A stretch of 46,966 bases of DNA from JAVWMQ01 sp036637375 (GCA_036637375.1 JAVWMQ010000009.1:1-46966); one strand, 5' to 3'; positions 26,758 through 35,560 are shown, counted from the first letter of the stretch. Made by a program: numbers and translations. Notes: generated by a model not told the origin, from the sequence alone.

Positions 26758-27749
26758 ATAAATTATGTGTAATTGGTGCAGGAAGCTGGGGCACAGCACT
26801 TGCAATAACTTTGGCAAGTAAAGGCTATACTGTAGATCTGTGGGGAAGAAATTCAGCACAAATTGTTGAAATGAAAAAAACAAATGAAAATGTAAAGTAT
26901 TTGCCAGGTATTAGTCTTGGAGAAAACATATTTCCAAAGAAATCCTTTGGCGAGGCAATAAGTGGGGCTGAAATGGTTCTGTTTTCAGTGCCAGCACAAT
27001 ATTTTAGAGAGGTTTTTACGGAAGCGCAGCAGTATCTTGACAAAGATGCTGTAATTGTGAACGTAGCAAAGGGAATAGAGCAAAAAACATTAATGCGTAT
27101 GTCTCAGGTTGCATATGAAATTAATCCAAGTATTAAGTATGCTGTTTTATCTGGGCCATCCCATGCCGAAGAAGTTGGAAAGAAGCTTCCGACTACTGTT
27201 GCAATTGCATCAAATGATAGGGAAACTGCTATGTATGTTCAGGATTTATTCTTTACAGAGAGATTTAGAACGTATATTAATGATGATGTCGTTGGTGTAG
27301 AACTTGGTGGTGCTCTAAAGAATATCATTGCTCTTGGAGCTGGAATTTCAGATGGTATGGGTTTTGGAGATAATGCAAAGGCAGCTCTTATGACTAGAGG
27401 TCTTACTGAAATTTCAAGGCTGGGTATTGCTATGGGTGCCAAACAGGAGACTTTTGCAGGGCTTACAGGCGTAGGCGATTTAATCGTTACTTGCACAAGT
27501 ATGCACTCGAGAAATAGGAGATGTGGAATTATGATAGGAGAAGGGCTTTCTCCAGATGATGCCACAAAAAAAATAGGTATGGTTGTTGAAGGAATGTTTA
27601 CTACAGAAGCGGCCTATGGTCTTGCACAAAAAAATAATATAGAGATGCCTATAACCGAGCATATTTACAAGGTTATTAATGGTGAAATCAATGCAAAAGC
27701 TGCTGTAGAAATATTGATGGGTAGAGAAAGAAAACATGAAAAAGTATAA
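26754..27749 (+). CDS. gpsA: glycerol-3-phosphate dehydrogenase [NAD(P)+]
   Basis: GpsA reduces dihydroxyacetone phosphate to sn-glycerol 3-phosphate for lipid synthesis. The N-terminal dinucleotide-binding motif is VIGAGSWGTALAITLA. VLSGPSHAEEV and GGALKNIIALGAGISDG (catalytic Lys) are in the middle, followed by NAKAALMTRGLTEI. Length is 331. It overlaps plsY by four bases and miaB by 14. Confidence 0.96.
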   Translation: MNKLCVIGAGSWGTALAITLASKGYTVDLWGRNSAQIVEMKKTNENVKYLPGISLGENIFPKKSFGEAISGAEMVLFSVPAQYFREVFTEAQQYLDKDAVIVNVAKGIEQKTLMRMSQVAYEINPSIKYAVLSGPSHAEEVGKKLPTTVAIASNDRETAMYVQDLFFTERFRTYINDDVVGVELGGALKNIIALGAGISDGMGFGDNAKAALMTRGLTEISRLGIAMGAKQETFAGLTGVGDLIVTCTSMHSRNRRCGIMIGEGLSPDDATKKIGMVVEGMFTTEAAYGLAQKNNIEMPITEHIYKVINGEINAKAAVEILMGRERKHEKV

Positions 27750-29046
27750 TATAATAACGTTAGGTTGCCAAATGAATGAGCGAGATTCTGAGACCTTAGC
27801 TGGAATGCTAACAGAACTTGGGTATGAAGAGGCAACAAGCAAAGAAGAATTAGATATTGTAATAATTAATACGTGTAGTGTTAGAGATAATGCTGATCAA
27901 AGATTTTATGGAATGCTTGGTCAGTACAAAAAGCAAAAAGAAAAGAACAAGGAGTTCATTGTTTGTGCTTGTGGCTGTATGATGCAGCAGCAGCATATCA
28001 AAGATACTATTAAAGAAAAATATCCATGGGTAGATATTATTTTTGGGACAAACAATATTCACGAATTTCCTAAGATGTTAAATGAGGTTATTTCCAAAAA
28101 GTGTAGACTTGTTCAAACTTATGAAGATTGTGAGGAAATTGTAGAACATTTACCTTCAAAGAGAATGTATAAACATAAAGCATTTGTAAATATAATGAAC
28201 GGGTGTAACAATTTTTGCACATATTGTATAGTTCCTTATACTAGAGGCAGAGAACGAAGCCGTAAGCCAGAGTTCATTATTGAGGAAATCAAAAATCTAG
28301 TGGCTGACGGGGCTAAGGAAGTTACGTTACTAGGTCAAAACGTAAACTCTTACAAAGGTGAGGGTGGTGTTGATTTTGCGGATTTAATATATATGATAAA
28401 TGATATTGAAGGACTAAAGAGGTTGAGGTTTATGACTTCTCACCCAAAAGACTTATCAGATAAATTAATTGAGGCATATGGCAAGTGTGAAGTTTTGGGT
28501 AACTATGTTCATTTACCTGTTCAGTCAGGGAACAACAATATCTTAAAGAGAATGAATAGGAGATATACAAGAGAGGACTACTTGCTGTTAGTAAAGAAGC
28601 TGAGAGCAGTGTGCCCAGATATCGGTATTTCCACAGATATTATTGTAGGATTCCCAGGAGAAACTGAAGAAGAATTTGAAGATACAGTATCTCTTGTTGA
28701 AGAGGTGTGTTTTGATTCGGCATTCACATTCATATATTCTGTTAGAAAGGGAACTCCAGCAGAGCATTATGAGGATCAAATTCCAGAAGATATAAAACAC
28801 AAGAGATTTAACAGACTTCTTGCATCTGTAAATAAATGTTGTGCAAAGAAAAATGAAACATTTGTAGGTCGAGAAGAGATCGTTCTAGTAGAAGGTAGAA
28901 ACAAAACCAATGAATCACAATTAACAGGTAGAACAGAACAAAACAAAATTGTAAACTTTGAAGGTGATAATAATCTAATTGGTGAAATGGTAAAGGTTAA
29001 ATTGAAAAAAAGTCATACATTTAGCATTACGGGAGAGTTAATCTAA
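27736..29046 (+). CDS. miaB: tRNA-2-methylthio-N6-isopentenyladenosine-37 synthase MiaB
   Basis: MiaB is a radical-SAM methylthiotransferase that modifies A37 of tRNAs reading UNN codons. The N-terminal UPF0004 domain carries three cluster cysteines (LGCQMNERD, NTCSVRD, CGCM). The radical-SAM cluster is in NGCNNFCTYCIVPYTRGRE (near 156-170), with HLPVQSGNN later and a C-terminal TRAM domain. Length is 436. The gene closes the long operon and is followed by an intergenic region and terminator. No mutS follows it. Confidence 0.95.
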   Translation: MKKYNIITLGCQMNERDSETLAGMLTELGYEEATSKEELDIVIINTCSVRDNADQRFYGMLGQYKKQKEKNKEFIVCACGCMMQQQHIKDTIKEKYPWVDIIFGTNNIHEFPKMLNEVISKKCRLVQTYEDCEEIVEHLPSKRMYKHKAFVNIMNGCNNFCTYCIVPYTRGRERSRKPEFIIEEIKNLVADGAKEVTLLGQNVNSYKGEGGVDFADLIYMINDIEGLKRLRFMTSHPKDLSDKLIEAYGKCEVLGNYVHLPVQSGNNNILKRMNRRYTREDYLLLVKKLRAVCPDIGISTDIIVGFPGETEEEFEDTVSLVEEVCFDSAFTFIYSVRKGTPAEHYEDQIPEDIKHKRFNRLLASVNKCCAKKNETFVGREEIVLVEGRNKTNESQLTGRTEQNKIVNFEGDNNLIGEMVKVKLKKSHTFSITGELI

Positions 29047-29162
29047 TACAAGCTAATTAATAGTGATTGAGTAACAAAAAAAACGATAATTTAAGCTCGA
29101 AAATTGGGATAAATTAAATTGAAAAAAGATTACAAATTTGCTGAAAATTCGCATAAAAAAAT

Positions 29163-29187
29163 GGCAGTTGCAACTGCCAATTTTTTT
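29163..29187. terminator. bidirectional-looking terminator after miaB
   Basis: GGCAGTTG-CAACTGCC (29163-29178) is a perfect palindrome followed by AATTTTTTT. The left side is also A-rich, so it could act on both strands, but there is no minus-strand gene nearby. The rest of the 271-base gap (29047-29317) holds only the promoter and leader of the next gene. Confidence 0.75.
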
Positions 29188-29221
29188 GCACAAAAATATC
29201 TGTTTCTTTTGATTTATCGTG

Positions 29222-29250
29222 TTGACAAAGGGTATTTCAAGGTATAAAGT
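29222..29250 (+). promoter_or_regulatory. promoter of the pyruvate:ferredoxin oxidoreductase gene
   Basis: TTGACA (29222-29227) is followed by TATAAA after 15 bases (29243-29248) or TAAAGT after 17. A leader of about 60 bases has a GCGAGAA/TTTTCGC stem and then a strong TTTGGAGG ribosome binding site. Confidence 0.5.
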
Positions 29251-29317
29251 AGAAGTGTATTATTGTTTGGCGAGAAGATTGAAAAACGTTTTTCGCGATT
29301 AAATTTGGAGGATTACT

Positions 29318-32300
29318 ATGTCACAGAAAAAAATGAAAACTATGGATGGTAACTCAGCAGCAGCTTACGTATCATATGCGTTTACAGATGTTGCGGCTAT
29401 TTACCCAATTACACCTTCATCACCAATGGCAGAAGTTGTTGATGATATGGCTGCACATGGTGCAAAGAATATTTTTGGACAAGAAGTTAAAGTTGTTGAA
29501 CTTCAGTCAGAAGCTGGCGCAGCTGGAGCCGTTCACGGTTCACTTGCAGCTGGAGCATTAACTACTACTTATACAGCTTCACAGGGACTACTACTAATGA
29601 TTCCTAACATGTACAAAATTGCTGGAGAATTATTACCAGGAGTTTTCCATGTTACAGCTAGAACTCTTGCAACTCATGCACTATGTATCTTTGGTGACCA
29701 TTCAGACGTAATGGCAACTAGACAGACTGGTTTTGCACTTCTATGTTCAAGTTCTGTTCAGGAATGTATGGACCTAGCAGGTGTTGCCCACTTATCTGCA
29801 ATTAAAGGACAGGTTCCTTTCTTACACTTCTTTGATGGATTTAGAACATCTCACGAAGTACAGAAGATCGAAGTTATTGATCATGCTGAATTTGCTAAAC
29901 TAGTTGATATGGATGCAGTTAACGAATTTAGAGCAAACGCTTTAAATCCAGAACATCCAGTTATCAGAGGTACAGCACAGAACCCTGATATTTTCTTCCA
30001 GGCTAGAGAAGCTTCAAGACCTTACTATGAAGCACTTCCAGAAATCGTAGCTAATTACATGAATGAAATTGGAAAAGTTACAGGTAGAGAATACAAATTA
30101 TTTGATTATGTTGGAGCACCAGATGCTGAAAACATTATCATCGCAATGGGATCTGTTTGTGAAACAATCGAAGAAACATTAGACGTATTGTTAGCAAAAG
30201 GCGAAAAAGTTGGACTAATTAAAGTTAGATTATATAGACCATGGGCTCCTGAATACCTAAAAGCAGTTATGCCTAAAACAGTTAAGAAAATTGCTGTATT
30301 AGATAGAACTCTAGAACCAGGTGCAATTGGAGATCCACTATACATGGATATTAAAACTATGTATTTTGATGAAGAAAACGCACCAAAAATCATTGGCGGA
30401 AGATATGGACTTGGATCAAAAGATACAACTCCAGGACAGATTGTTGCAGTATTTGATAATCTTGCAGCAGATGCTCCAAAGAACCAGTTTACAATTGGTA
30501 TTGTTGATGACGTAAACAACTCTTCACTTGAAACAGTTGATATTACAACAGAGCCAGCAGGAACAGTAAGATGTAAATTCTGGGGACTTGGATCAGACGG
30601 TACAGTTGGTGCAAACAAACAGGCTATCAAAATTATCGGAGATAACACTGATATGTATGCACAGGGATACTTCTCATATGACTCTAAGAAATCTGGTGGT
30701 ATCACAGTTTCTCACTTAAGATTTGGTAAGAACAAGATTCAGTCTACTTACTTAATCTCAGAAGCTGACTTTGTTGCTTGTCACAACCAGGCATATGTAA
30801 ATCAGTATGACCTAACTAAGGGATTAAAGAAGGGTGGCACATTCTTACTTAACTGTACATGGGATGCTGCTGAGCTAAATGCACATTTACCAGCAAGCCT
30901 AAAACAGTACATTGCTAAGAATGACATTAACTTCTACACAATAAATGCTACAAAGATTGGACAAGAAATTGGTTTAGGAAACAGAATCAACATGATTATG
31001 CAGTCTGCATTCTTTAAATTAACAGAAGTAATTCCTGTAGATGATGCAGTTAAATACCTAAAGGAATCAATTGTTAAGTCTTACGGCAAAAAAGGTGAAA
31101 AAGTTGTAAACATGAACTATGCGGCAGTAGATAACGGTATTGGAAGTGCAACAAAAGTTGACGTTCCAGCTGAATGGGCTAATGCAACAGAAGAAGCAAA
31201 AGAAGCAAAAGAGCTTCCAGAATTCATCGAAAAAGTTCTTGTTCCAATTAACAGACAAGAAGGAGATGACCTACCAGTATCTACATTCAAAGATATTGCA
31301 GACGGTACATTCCCATCAGGAACATCTGCTTTTGAAAAGAGAGGCGTAGCTGTTGACGTACCTGAATGGAATAAAGATAACTGTATTCAGTGTAACCAGT
31401 GTGCATTTGTATGCCCACACGCAGCAATCAGACCTGTTTTAGTTAATGAAGCAGAAAAAGCAAATGCTCCAGAAGGATTTGAAACAATCAAAGCAACTGG
31501 TAAAGGATTTGAAGGATTAGAATACAGAATGCAGGTAGATGCACTAGACTGTCTAGGTTGCGGAAACTGTGCAGATATTTGTCCAGCAAAAGAAAAAGCA
31601 TTAGAAATGAAACCTCTTGCAACACAGGAAAACCAGGTTCCAAACTGGGATTATGCAATGGAACTTCCAATTAGAGATGAAATTTTATCAAAGACATCTG
31701 TTAAGGGAAGCCAGTTCGCTAAACCTTACTTTGAATTCTCAGGTGCTTGTGCAGGTTGTGGAGAAACTCCATACATGAAGGTTGTTACTCAGCTATTTGG
31801 TGACAGAATGATGATTGCTAATGCAACAGGATGTTCTTCTATTTGGGGAGCTTCTGCACCATCAATGCCTTACTGTAAGGATGAAAACGGCAGAGGTCCA
31901 TCATGGGCTAATTCATTATTTGAAGATAATGCTGAGTTTGGTCTTGGTATGGCTTCAGGTGTTGTACAGATGAGAGAAAAATTAAAAGATGCAGTTGGTG
32001 GTTTAATTGAAACATCAGCAGATGAAGATATTAAAGCTGCAGCTGGAACTTGGATTGAAAATATCAATGAAGGTGCAAAATCAAGAGAATACAGCGATAA
32101 CCTAGTTGCTGCAATCGAAAAAGCAAACCTAACAGGTGAAGCTGCTGAATTTGCAAAAGTAATTAAAGAAAAAGCTGACTTCCTAGTTAAGAAATCAGTA
32201 TGGTGTGTTGGTGGAGACGGATGGTCTTATGACATCGGTTACGGCGGTGTAGACCATGTTCTAGCTTCAGGCGAAGACATTAACGTTCTTGTATTTGATA

Positions 32301-32836
32301 CAGAAGTTTACTCAAATACAGGTGGTCAGGCTTCAAAAGCTACTCCTACATCAGCAATTGCTAAGTTTGCTGCTTCTGGTAAGAAAACTAAGAAGAAAGA
32401 CTTAGGTATGATGGCTATGAGCTATGGCTATGTATACGTTGCTCAGGTTGGTATGGGTGCTGACAAGAATCAGTTTATGAAAGCAATTACAGAAGCTGAA
32501 GCTTATCCAGGTCCATCACTAGTAATTTGTTACGCTCCTTGTATTAACCATGGTATGAAAAAAGGCATGGGCAAAACACAGGAAAACACTGCAGATGCAG
32601 TTAAGTGCGGTTACTGGCAGCTATACAGATTCAATCCTGAACTAAAAGAAGAAGGAAAGAATCCATTCATCTTAGACTCAAAAGAGCCTGCAGGTGGATT
32701 TAGAGAATTTATCATGGATCAGGTAAGATTCAATTCTCTAGCAAAAGAATTCCCAGATACTGCTGAAACTTTATTCCAGAAGGTTGAAGAAGAAGCAATG
32801 GAAAGATTTGCAAAATACAAGAAATTAGCAGAGTAA
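29318..32836 (+). CDS. nifJ: pyruvate:ferredoxin (flavodoxin) oxidoreductase
   Basis: This single-chain enzyme oxidises pyruvate to acetyl-CoA and CO2 and reduces ferredoxin, the central reaction of anaerobic energy metabolism. Domain order is the usual one: N-terminal TPP-related domain (TMDGNSAAAYVSYAFTD, YPITPSSPMAE), domain II, the two-cluster ferredoxin domain (CIQCNQCAFVCP near 688 and CLGCGNCADICP near 744), a proximal cluster region (ACAGCGETPY), and the TPP-binding domain (GGDGWSYDIGYGG near 966, YSNTGGQASK). Length is 1172. Gln is written mostly as CAG and codons look strongly biased, suggesting high expression. It has its own promoter and terminator. Confidence 0.97.
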   Translation: MSQKKMKTMDGNSAAAYVSYAFTDVAAIYPITPSSPMAEVVDDMAAHGAKNIFGQEVKVVELQSEAGAAGAVHGSLAAGALTTTYTASQGLLLMIPNMYKIAGELLPGVFHVTARTLATHALCIFGDHSDVMATRQTGFALLCSSSVQECMDLAGVAHLSAIKGQVPFLHFFDGFRTSHEVQKIEVIDHAEFAKLVDMDAVNEFRANALNPEHPVIRGTAQNPDIFFQAREASRPYYEALPEIVANYMNEIGKVTGREYKLFDYVGAPDAENIIIAMGSVCETIEETLDVLLAKGEKVGLIKVRLYRPWAPEYLKAVMPKTVKKIAVLDRTLEPGAIGDPLYMDIKTMYFDEENAPKIIGGRYGLGSKDTTPGQIVAVFDNLAADAPKNQFTIGIVDDVNNSSLETVDITTEPAGTVRCKFWGLGSDGTVGANKQAIKIIGDNTDMYAQGYFSYDSKKSGGITVSHLRFGKNKIQSTYLISEADFVACHNQAYVNQYDLTKGLKKGGTFLLNCTWDAAELNAHLPASLKQYIAKNDINFYTINATKIGQEIGLGNRINMIMQSAFFKLTEVIPVDDAVKYLKESIVKSYGKKGEKVVNMNYAAVDNGIGSATKVDVPAEWANATEEAKEAKELPEFIEKVLVPINRQEGDDLPVSTFKDIADGTFPSGTSAFEKRGVAVDVPEWNKDNCIQCNQCAFVCPHAAIRPVLVNEAEKANAPEGFETIKATGKGFEGLEYRMQVDALDCLGCGNCADICPAKEKALEMKPLATQENQVPNWDYAMELPIRDEILSKTSVKGSQFAKPYFEFSGACAGCGETPYMKVVTQLFGDRMMIANATGCSSIWGASAPSMPYCKDENGRGPSWANSLFEDNAEFGLGMASGVVQMREKLKDAVGGLIETSADEDIKAAAGTWIENINEGAKSREYSDNLVAAIEKANLTGEAAEFAKVIKEKADFLVKKSVWCVGGDGWSYDIGYGGVDHVLASGEDINVLVFDTEVYSNTGGQASKATPTSAIAKFAASGKKTKKKDLGMMAMSYGYVYVAQVGMGADKNQFMKAITEAEAYPGPSLVICYAPCINHGMKKGMGKTQENTADAVKCGYWQLYRFNPELKEEGKNPFILDSKEPAGGFREFIMDQVRFNSLAKEFPDTAETLFQKVEEEAMERFAKYKKLAE

Positions 32837-32849
32837 TTCTAACAAATAG

Positions 32850-32890
32850 AGAGAGATAATCGCTTCATGGTGATTATCTCTCTTGCTTTT
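32850..32890 (+). terminator. rho-independent terminator after nifJ
   Basis: AGAGAGATAATC (32850-32861) pairs with GATTATCTCTCT (32872-32883), followed by TGCTTTT. Confidence 0.8.
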
Positions 32891-33021
32891 ATGGAAAAAT
32901 AGTGTGAGAATGATTTGTTTAAAAAATAATGGAAAAGTTTAGTCATATAAGAATAAATGCATAAAAACTGTTATATTAGACAAAAAAATAACAAAAAACT
33001 TGGATATAATGACACAAAATG

Positions 33022-33050
33022 TTGACAGCACTTTTGAAGGGTGCTATAAT
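33022..33050 (+). promoter_or_regulatory. near-perfect consensus promoter with no ORF behind it
   Basis: TTGACA (33022-33027), exactly 17 bases, TATAAT (33045-33050), with the extended TGC before the -10. It is the strongest promoter in the window by eye, yet no plus-strand gene follows until rluB more than 1.5 kb away. Confidence 0.85.
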
Positions 33051-33056
33051 AATGAT

Positions 33057-33153
33057 AAATTCCTGTAGTCGTTATGGGAATGAATGACTTTCTTTCTTAT
33101 TCACATTCATATGCCAAATTACTGAGTAGAGCCCCTCTCTAGTCAGTTTTTTG
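33057..33153 (+). ncRNA. candidate orphan small RNA, about 97 nt
   Basis: From the predicted start near 33057 the transcript runs to a terminator-like hairpin, CTGAGTAGAG (33122-33131) with CTCTAGTCAG (33137-33146), nine of ten pairs, then TTTTTT. The hairpin loop is CCCCT. Upstream is a small hairpin (ATTCC/GGAAT) and a pyrimidine-rich stretch near 33089-33100 (CTTTCTTTCTTA). A C-rich loop of this kind in Firmicute small RNAs often pairs with ribosome binding sites, which is an inference here. It does not resemble 6S, SRP, tmRNA, RNase P or a T-box. Confidence 0.6.
33122..33153 (+). terminator. terminator of the candidate small RNA
   Basis: Ten-position stem with one G-G mismatch, loop CCCCT, followed by TTTTTTGG. 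Confidence 0.7.
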
Positions 33154-33210
33154 GTTATTGTATAAAAATTAGAAATAGAAAATAAATACTTTAAAATAAG
33201 TAAAAAAATA

Positions 33211-33287
33211 AACCTATATCTTTTCAAGGAGAAGTGATATGCCCCCTGTCAAATAGACAGGGGGCATATTAAAGTCATAGGTTTTTT
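33211..33287. terminator. large two-level hairpin between convergent transcripts
   Basis: The inner stem ATATGCCCCCTGTC (33237-33250) with GACAGGGGGCATAT (33256-33269) is 14 perfect base pairs. An outer stem AACCTAT (33211-33217) with ATAGGTT (33277-33283) encloses it. T runs follow the outer stem on both strands, so it probably ends the minus-strand exporter operon and stops read-through from the left. Confidence 0.65.
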
Positions 33288-33295
33288 GTTATTAA

Positions 33296-33736
33296 TTAAA
33301 CTATCTTTCGCTTTATAGCATGTAGTATTCTGGTTACAGAGCCAATCAAAAGTAGGGATAAAGCGATTGCACCAGCAATAAAGAATGTTTCCCCACCAAT
33401 TACTGCAGCTTTGGAGTATTGTCCGTTTACAATTTCTATCATAGTGTAATACATGCCTGCACCAGGAACCAAAGGTATGATGCCAGGAATTATAAATATA
33501 GTAGCGGCTTCCTTTAGAACTCGTGAAGAAATGTCACTTATAATTGCAACAAATGCAGCGGCAACAAAAGATGCCATAACTTTTCCAGAACCTTCATCGA
33601 CCATAGTCACATATATTAACCAACTGAAGCCACCGATTATTGCAGCTACAGGTATTGATTTTTTGGGGATGTGGCATAGTAGGCAGTACCCGAGACAAGC
33701 TAACATACCAAGTGCAAATGATTGATATCCCATCAT
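33296..33736 (-). CDS. threonine/serine exporter, small membrane subunit (ThrE_2/YjjB type)
   Basis: The 146-residue hydrophobic protein has about four to five membrane spans and the family segment FIIPGIIPLVPGAGMYYTM. Together with the gene upstream it forms a split version of the ThrE threonine/serine exporter (the C-terminal half of the fused protein). The start is one of two adjacent ATG codons; the first overlaps the stop of the upstream gene (ATGATG/TGA), with GGAGGG nearby. Substrate is by family only. Confidence 0.8.
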   Translation of the reverse strand: MMGYQSFALGMLACLGYCLLCHIPKKSIPVAAIIGGFSWLIYVTMVDEGSGKVMASFVAAAFVAIISDISSRVLKEAATIFIIPGIIPLVPGAGMYYTMIEIVNGQYSKAAVIGGETFFIAGAIALSLLLIGSVTRILHAIKRKIV

Positions 33737-34518
33737 AGAGCAAACCCTCCTATATATGACCAACATTTAAGTACGAAACCAGCACCGGCGGCAAGGGAAA
33801 TTGCAATGGCTATGGCCTCTGTAAGTCTAGCAACGCCAGATAGCATATCTCCAGTGAGAAAATCTCTGAGAGAGCTTGTTAGGGCGGCTCCAGGTACAAA
33901 TATCATTAGGACTCCAATGATAATGTGGTCATGGGCATTGGTTAAGCCTATGCTTTCGGCAATTAAAGCCAAAACTGTAGCAAGGGCGCAACAACAAAAA
34001 TCTTGAATAAAGTAGCTAATAGCATATTTACCCAAAAATACAGAAAGCAAGTAACTAATTGGCCCTATTGCAAATACACAAATTGCATCACTGATTTGGC
34101 CGCCAAATACTAGACAAAACAGGGAGCTTACTAAGGCAGCACCAAGAAGTCTAAGTGATATATGATATGGCTTTTCATTATCAATTTTGGTTAACTCTTT
34201 CATTCCGTCCTCAACTGAAAGATCTGTTGTTGTAAATCTTCGTGAAAAAGCGTTTACACGAGATATCTTGTTTAAGTCAGTAGTCCTTGTACTAATAGAC
34301 TTTATATATGTTGAAGTTTCTCCATCAGCTCCGCCAGAACCGATGGAAGCGAAGATTCCTGTTGGTGTTGCAAATACTTCAACATAAGGAACATCGCAAG
34401 CATGACAAATACGGGTGATAACTTCTTCCACCCTGTAAATTTCAGCTCCATTTTTCATCATTATTTCGCCAGCGCGAATGGCCAGTATTAAGGCTCTTTT
34501 TTGTGTTTGTGTAATCAT
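33733..34518 (-). CDS. threonine/serine exporter, large subunit (ThrE_1/YjjP type)
   Basis: The cytoplasmic N-terminal region has ALILAIRAGEIMMKNGAEIYRVEE and VFATPTGIFASI, typical of the DUF1212 half of ThrE. About five membrane spans follow in the C-terminal half. The start is ATG at 34518 (MITQTQ) rather than 34536, because an extended -10 element ends exactly six bases before it. No ribosome binding site precedes it, so the mRNA may be leaderless. It is translated together with the small subunit through overlapping stop and start codons. Confidence 0.8.
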   Translation of the reverse strand: MITQTQKRALILAIRAGEIMMKNGAEIYRVEEVITRICHACDVPYVEVFATPTGIFASIGSGGADGETSTYIKSISTRTTDLNKISRVNAFSRRFTTTDLSVEDGMKELTKIDNEKPYHISLRLLGAALVSSLFCLVFGGQISDAICVFAIGPISYLLSVFLGKYAISYFIQDFCCCALATVLALIAESIGLTNAHDHIIIGVLMIFVPGAALTSSLRDFLTGDMLSGVARLTEAIAIAISLAAGAGFVLKCWSYIGGFAL

Positions 34519-34524
34519 GGCTAT

Positions 34525-34554
34525 ATTATAACACAAATTGCGTTTTGTTGTAAA
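34525..34554 (-). promoter_or_regulatory. promoter of the exporter operon, probably leaderless
   Basis: On the minus strand TTTACA (34554-34549), 18 bases, TGT-TATAAT (-10 at 34530-34525), then six bases to the ATG at 34518. The predicted start of transcription is the A of that ATG. Confidence 0.6.
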
Positions 34555-34566
34555 TTATGGTACACT
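34538..34566 (+). promoter_or_regulatory. promoter of rluB, overlapping the exporter promoter
   Basis: TTGCGT (34538-34543), 17 bases, TACACT (34561-34566). It overlaps the divergent exporter promoter, so the two may compete for RNA polymerase. Confidence 0.5.
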
Positions 34567-34600
34567 AATTGAACGATAAAATATATAAGAGGGTGAAATA

Positions 34601-35305
34601 ATGAGATTAAATAAATATATTGCTGATGCAGGCATTGCCAGCAGAAGGAAAGCCGATGAACTTACAATTAATGGTAACGTTAAAATTAACGGTAAGGCAA
34701 TGAGAGAACCTGGTTACCAAGTTAAGGATGGAGACAAGGTTGTTGTAAACGGTGTATTAATAAGTAAGGCAGAAAAAAAGACTTATATTGCATTAAACAA
34801 GCCAAAGGGTTATGTAACGACAATGGATGATGATAAGGGTAGACTTATTGTTGCAGATTTAGTTAAGGATGTAAATGCTAGAGTTTATCCTGTTGGTAGA
34901 TTGGATTACAATACAACGGGATTATTACTAATGACTAACGATGGGGATTTAGCTAATAAACTAACACATCCTAAGCATGAAACGCCAAAGGTTTATAGAG
35001 CTCATGTAGCTGGTGTTTTGTCTGGACAGAAACTAGCAAAACTGAGAAATGGAATTGACATTGGTGGCTATATTACTAAAAGAGCTAAAGTGGAAGTGAT
35101 TAAACAAGGTGAAAGATCAGCTATTGCTGAAATTCAAATTCATGAAGGCAAGAATAGACAAGTTCGTAAAATGTTTGCTGCTGTTGGTTGCCCTGTGCAG
35201 GAACTTGAGAGAGTTGCAATAGGAGAAATTAGATTAGGCAGACTAAAGGAAGGGCACTACAGAAAACTAAGTCGTGAAGAAGTTGACTACTTGCTTTCGC
35301 TATAA
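34601..35305 (+). CDS. rluB: 23S/16S rRNA pseudouridine synthase, RsuA/RluB family
   Basis: An N-terminal S4 RNA-binding domain (MRLNKYIADAGIASRRKADE) precedes the catalytic domain with VGRLDYNTTGLLLMTNDGD, whose Asp is the catalytic residue. KNRQVRKMFAAVGCPV follows. Length is 234. The family modifies a single uridine in rRNA, and RluB (23S) is the usual Firmicute assignment. GAGGGTG precedes the ATG. Specificity within the family is not resolved by sequence alone. Confidence 0.9.
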   Translation: MRLNKYIADAGIASRRKADELTINGNVKINGKAMREPGYQVKDGDKVVVNGVLISKAEKKTYIALNKPKGYVTTMDDDKGRLIVADLVKDVNARVYPVGRLDYNTTGLLLMTNDGDLANKLTHPKHETPKVYRAHVAGVLSGQKLAKLRNGIDIGGYITKRAKVEVIKQGERSAIAEIQIHEGKNRQVRKMFAAVGCPVQELERVAIGEIRLGRLKEGHYRKLSREEVDYLLSL

Positions 35306-35560
35306 ATTAAATTTTGGAGGATAAGATTTATTCAGTAGGAGAAAGTCCAGGAGTAGTAGTGAATAAAAGAAAAAAGATGATAATTCAGTAATGGGCTCAT
35401 TTGAATGGGCAAAATAATATAGAATACTCATAAATTTTAAAACCTCCAAGCTTATGAAAAACAAGTACATAAAGCTTGGAGGTTTACAAAACTTTGAAAA
35501 AGATTTACCGTTTCATTTTGGGATTGTCCCAGTCTGGAACGGTTTTAATTTGTATTATTG
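35306..35560. other. convergent intergenic region with three inverted repeats
   Basis: Between rluB and kal there are TTTATTCA/TGAATAAA (35327-35334, 35360-35367), a perfect 14-base stem AAACCTCCAAGCTT/AAGCTTGGAGGTTT (35440-35453, 35472-35485), and a compound hairpin ACCGTT, TGGGA/TCCCA, AACGGT (35507-35543). The 14-base stem is followed by a T-rich run on the minus strand and fits a kal terminator. The compound hairpin is followed by TTTAATTT on the plus strand and fits an rluB terminator. No gene is supported. Confidence 0.55.

Noticed and set aside
30106..30705. Long open frame (199 aa) on the minus strand within the pyruvate:ferredoxin oxidoreductase gene
   Set aside because: It is an antisense shadow of a strongly codon-biased gene, has no ribosome binding site and no recognisable domain.
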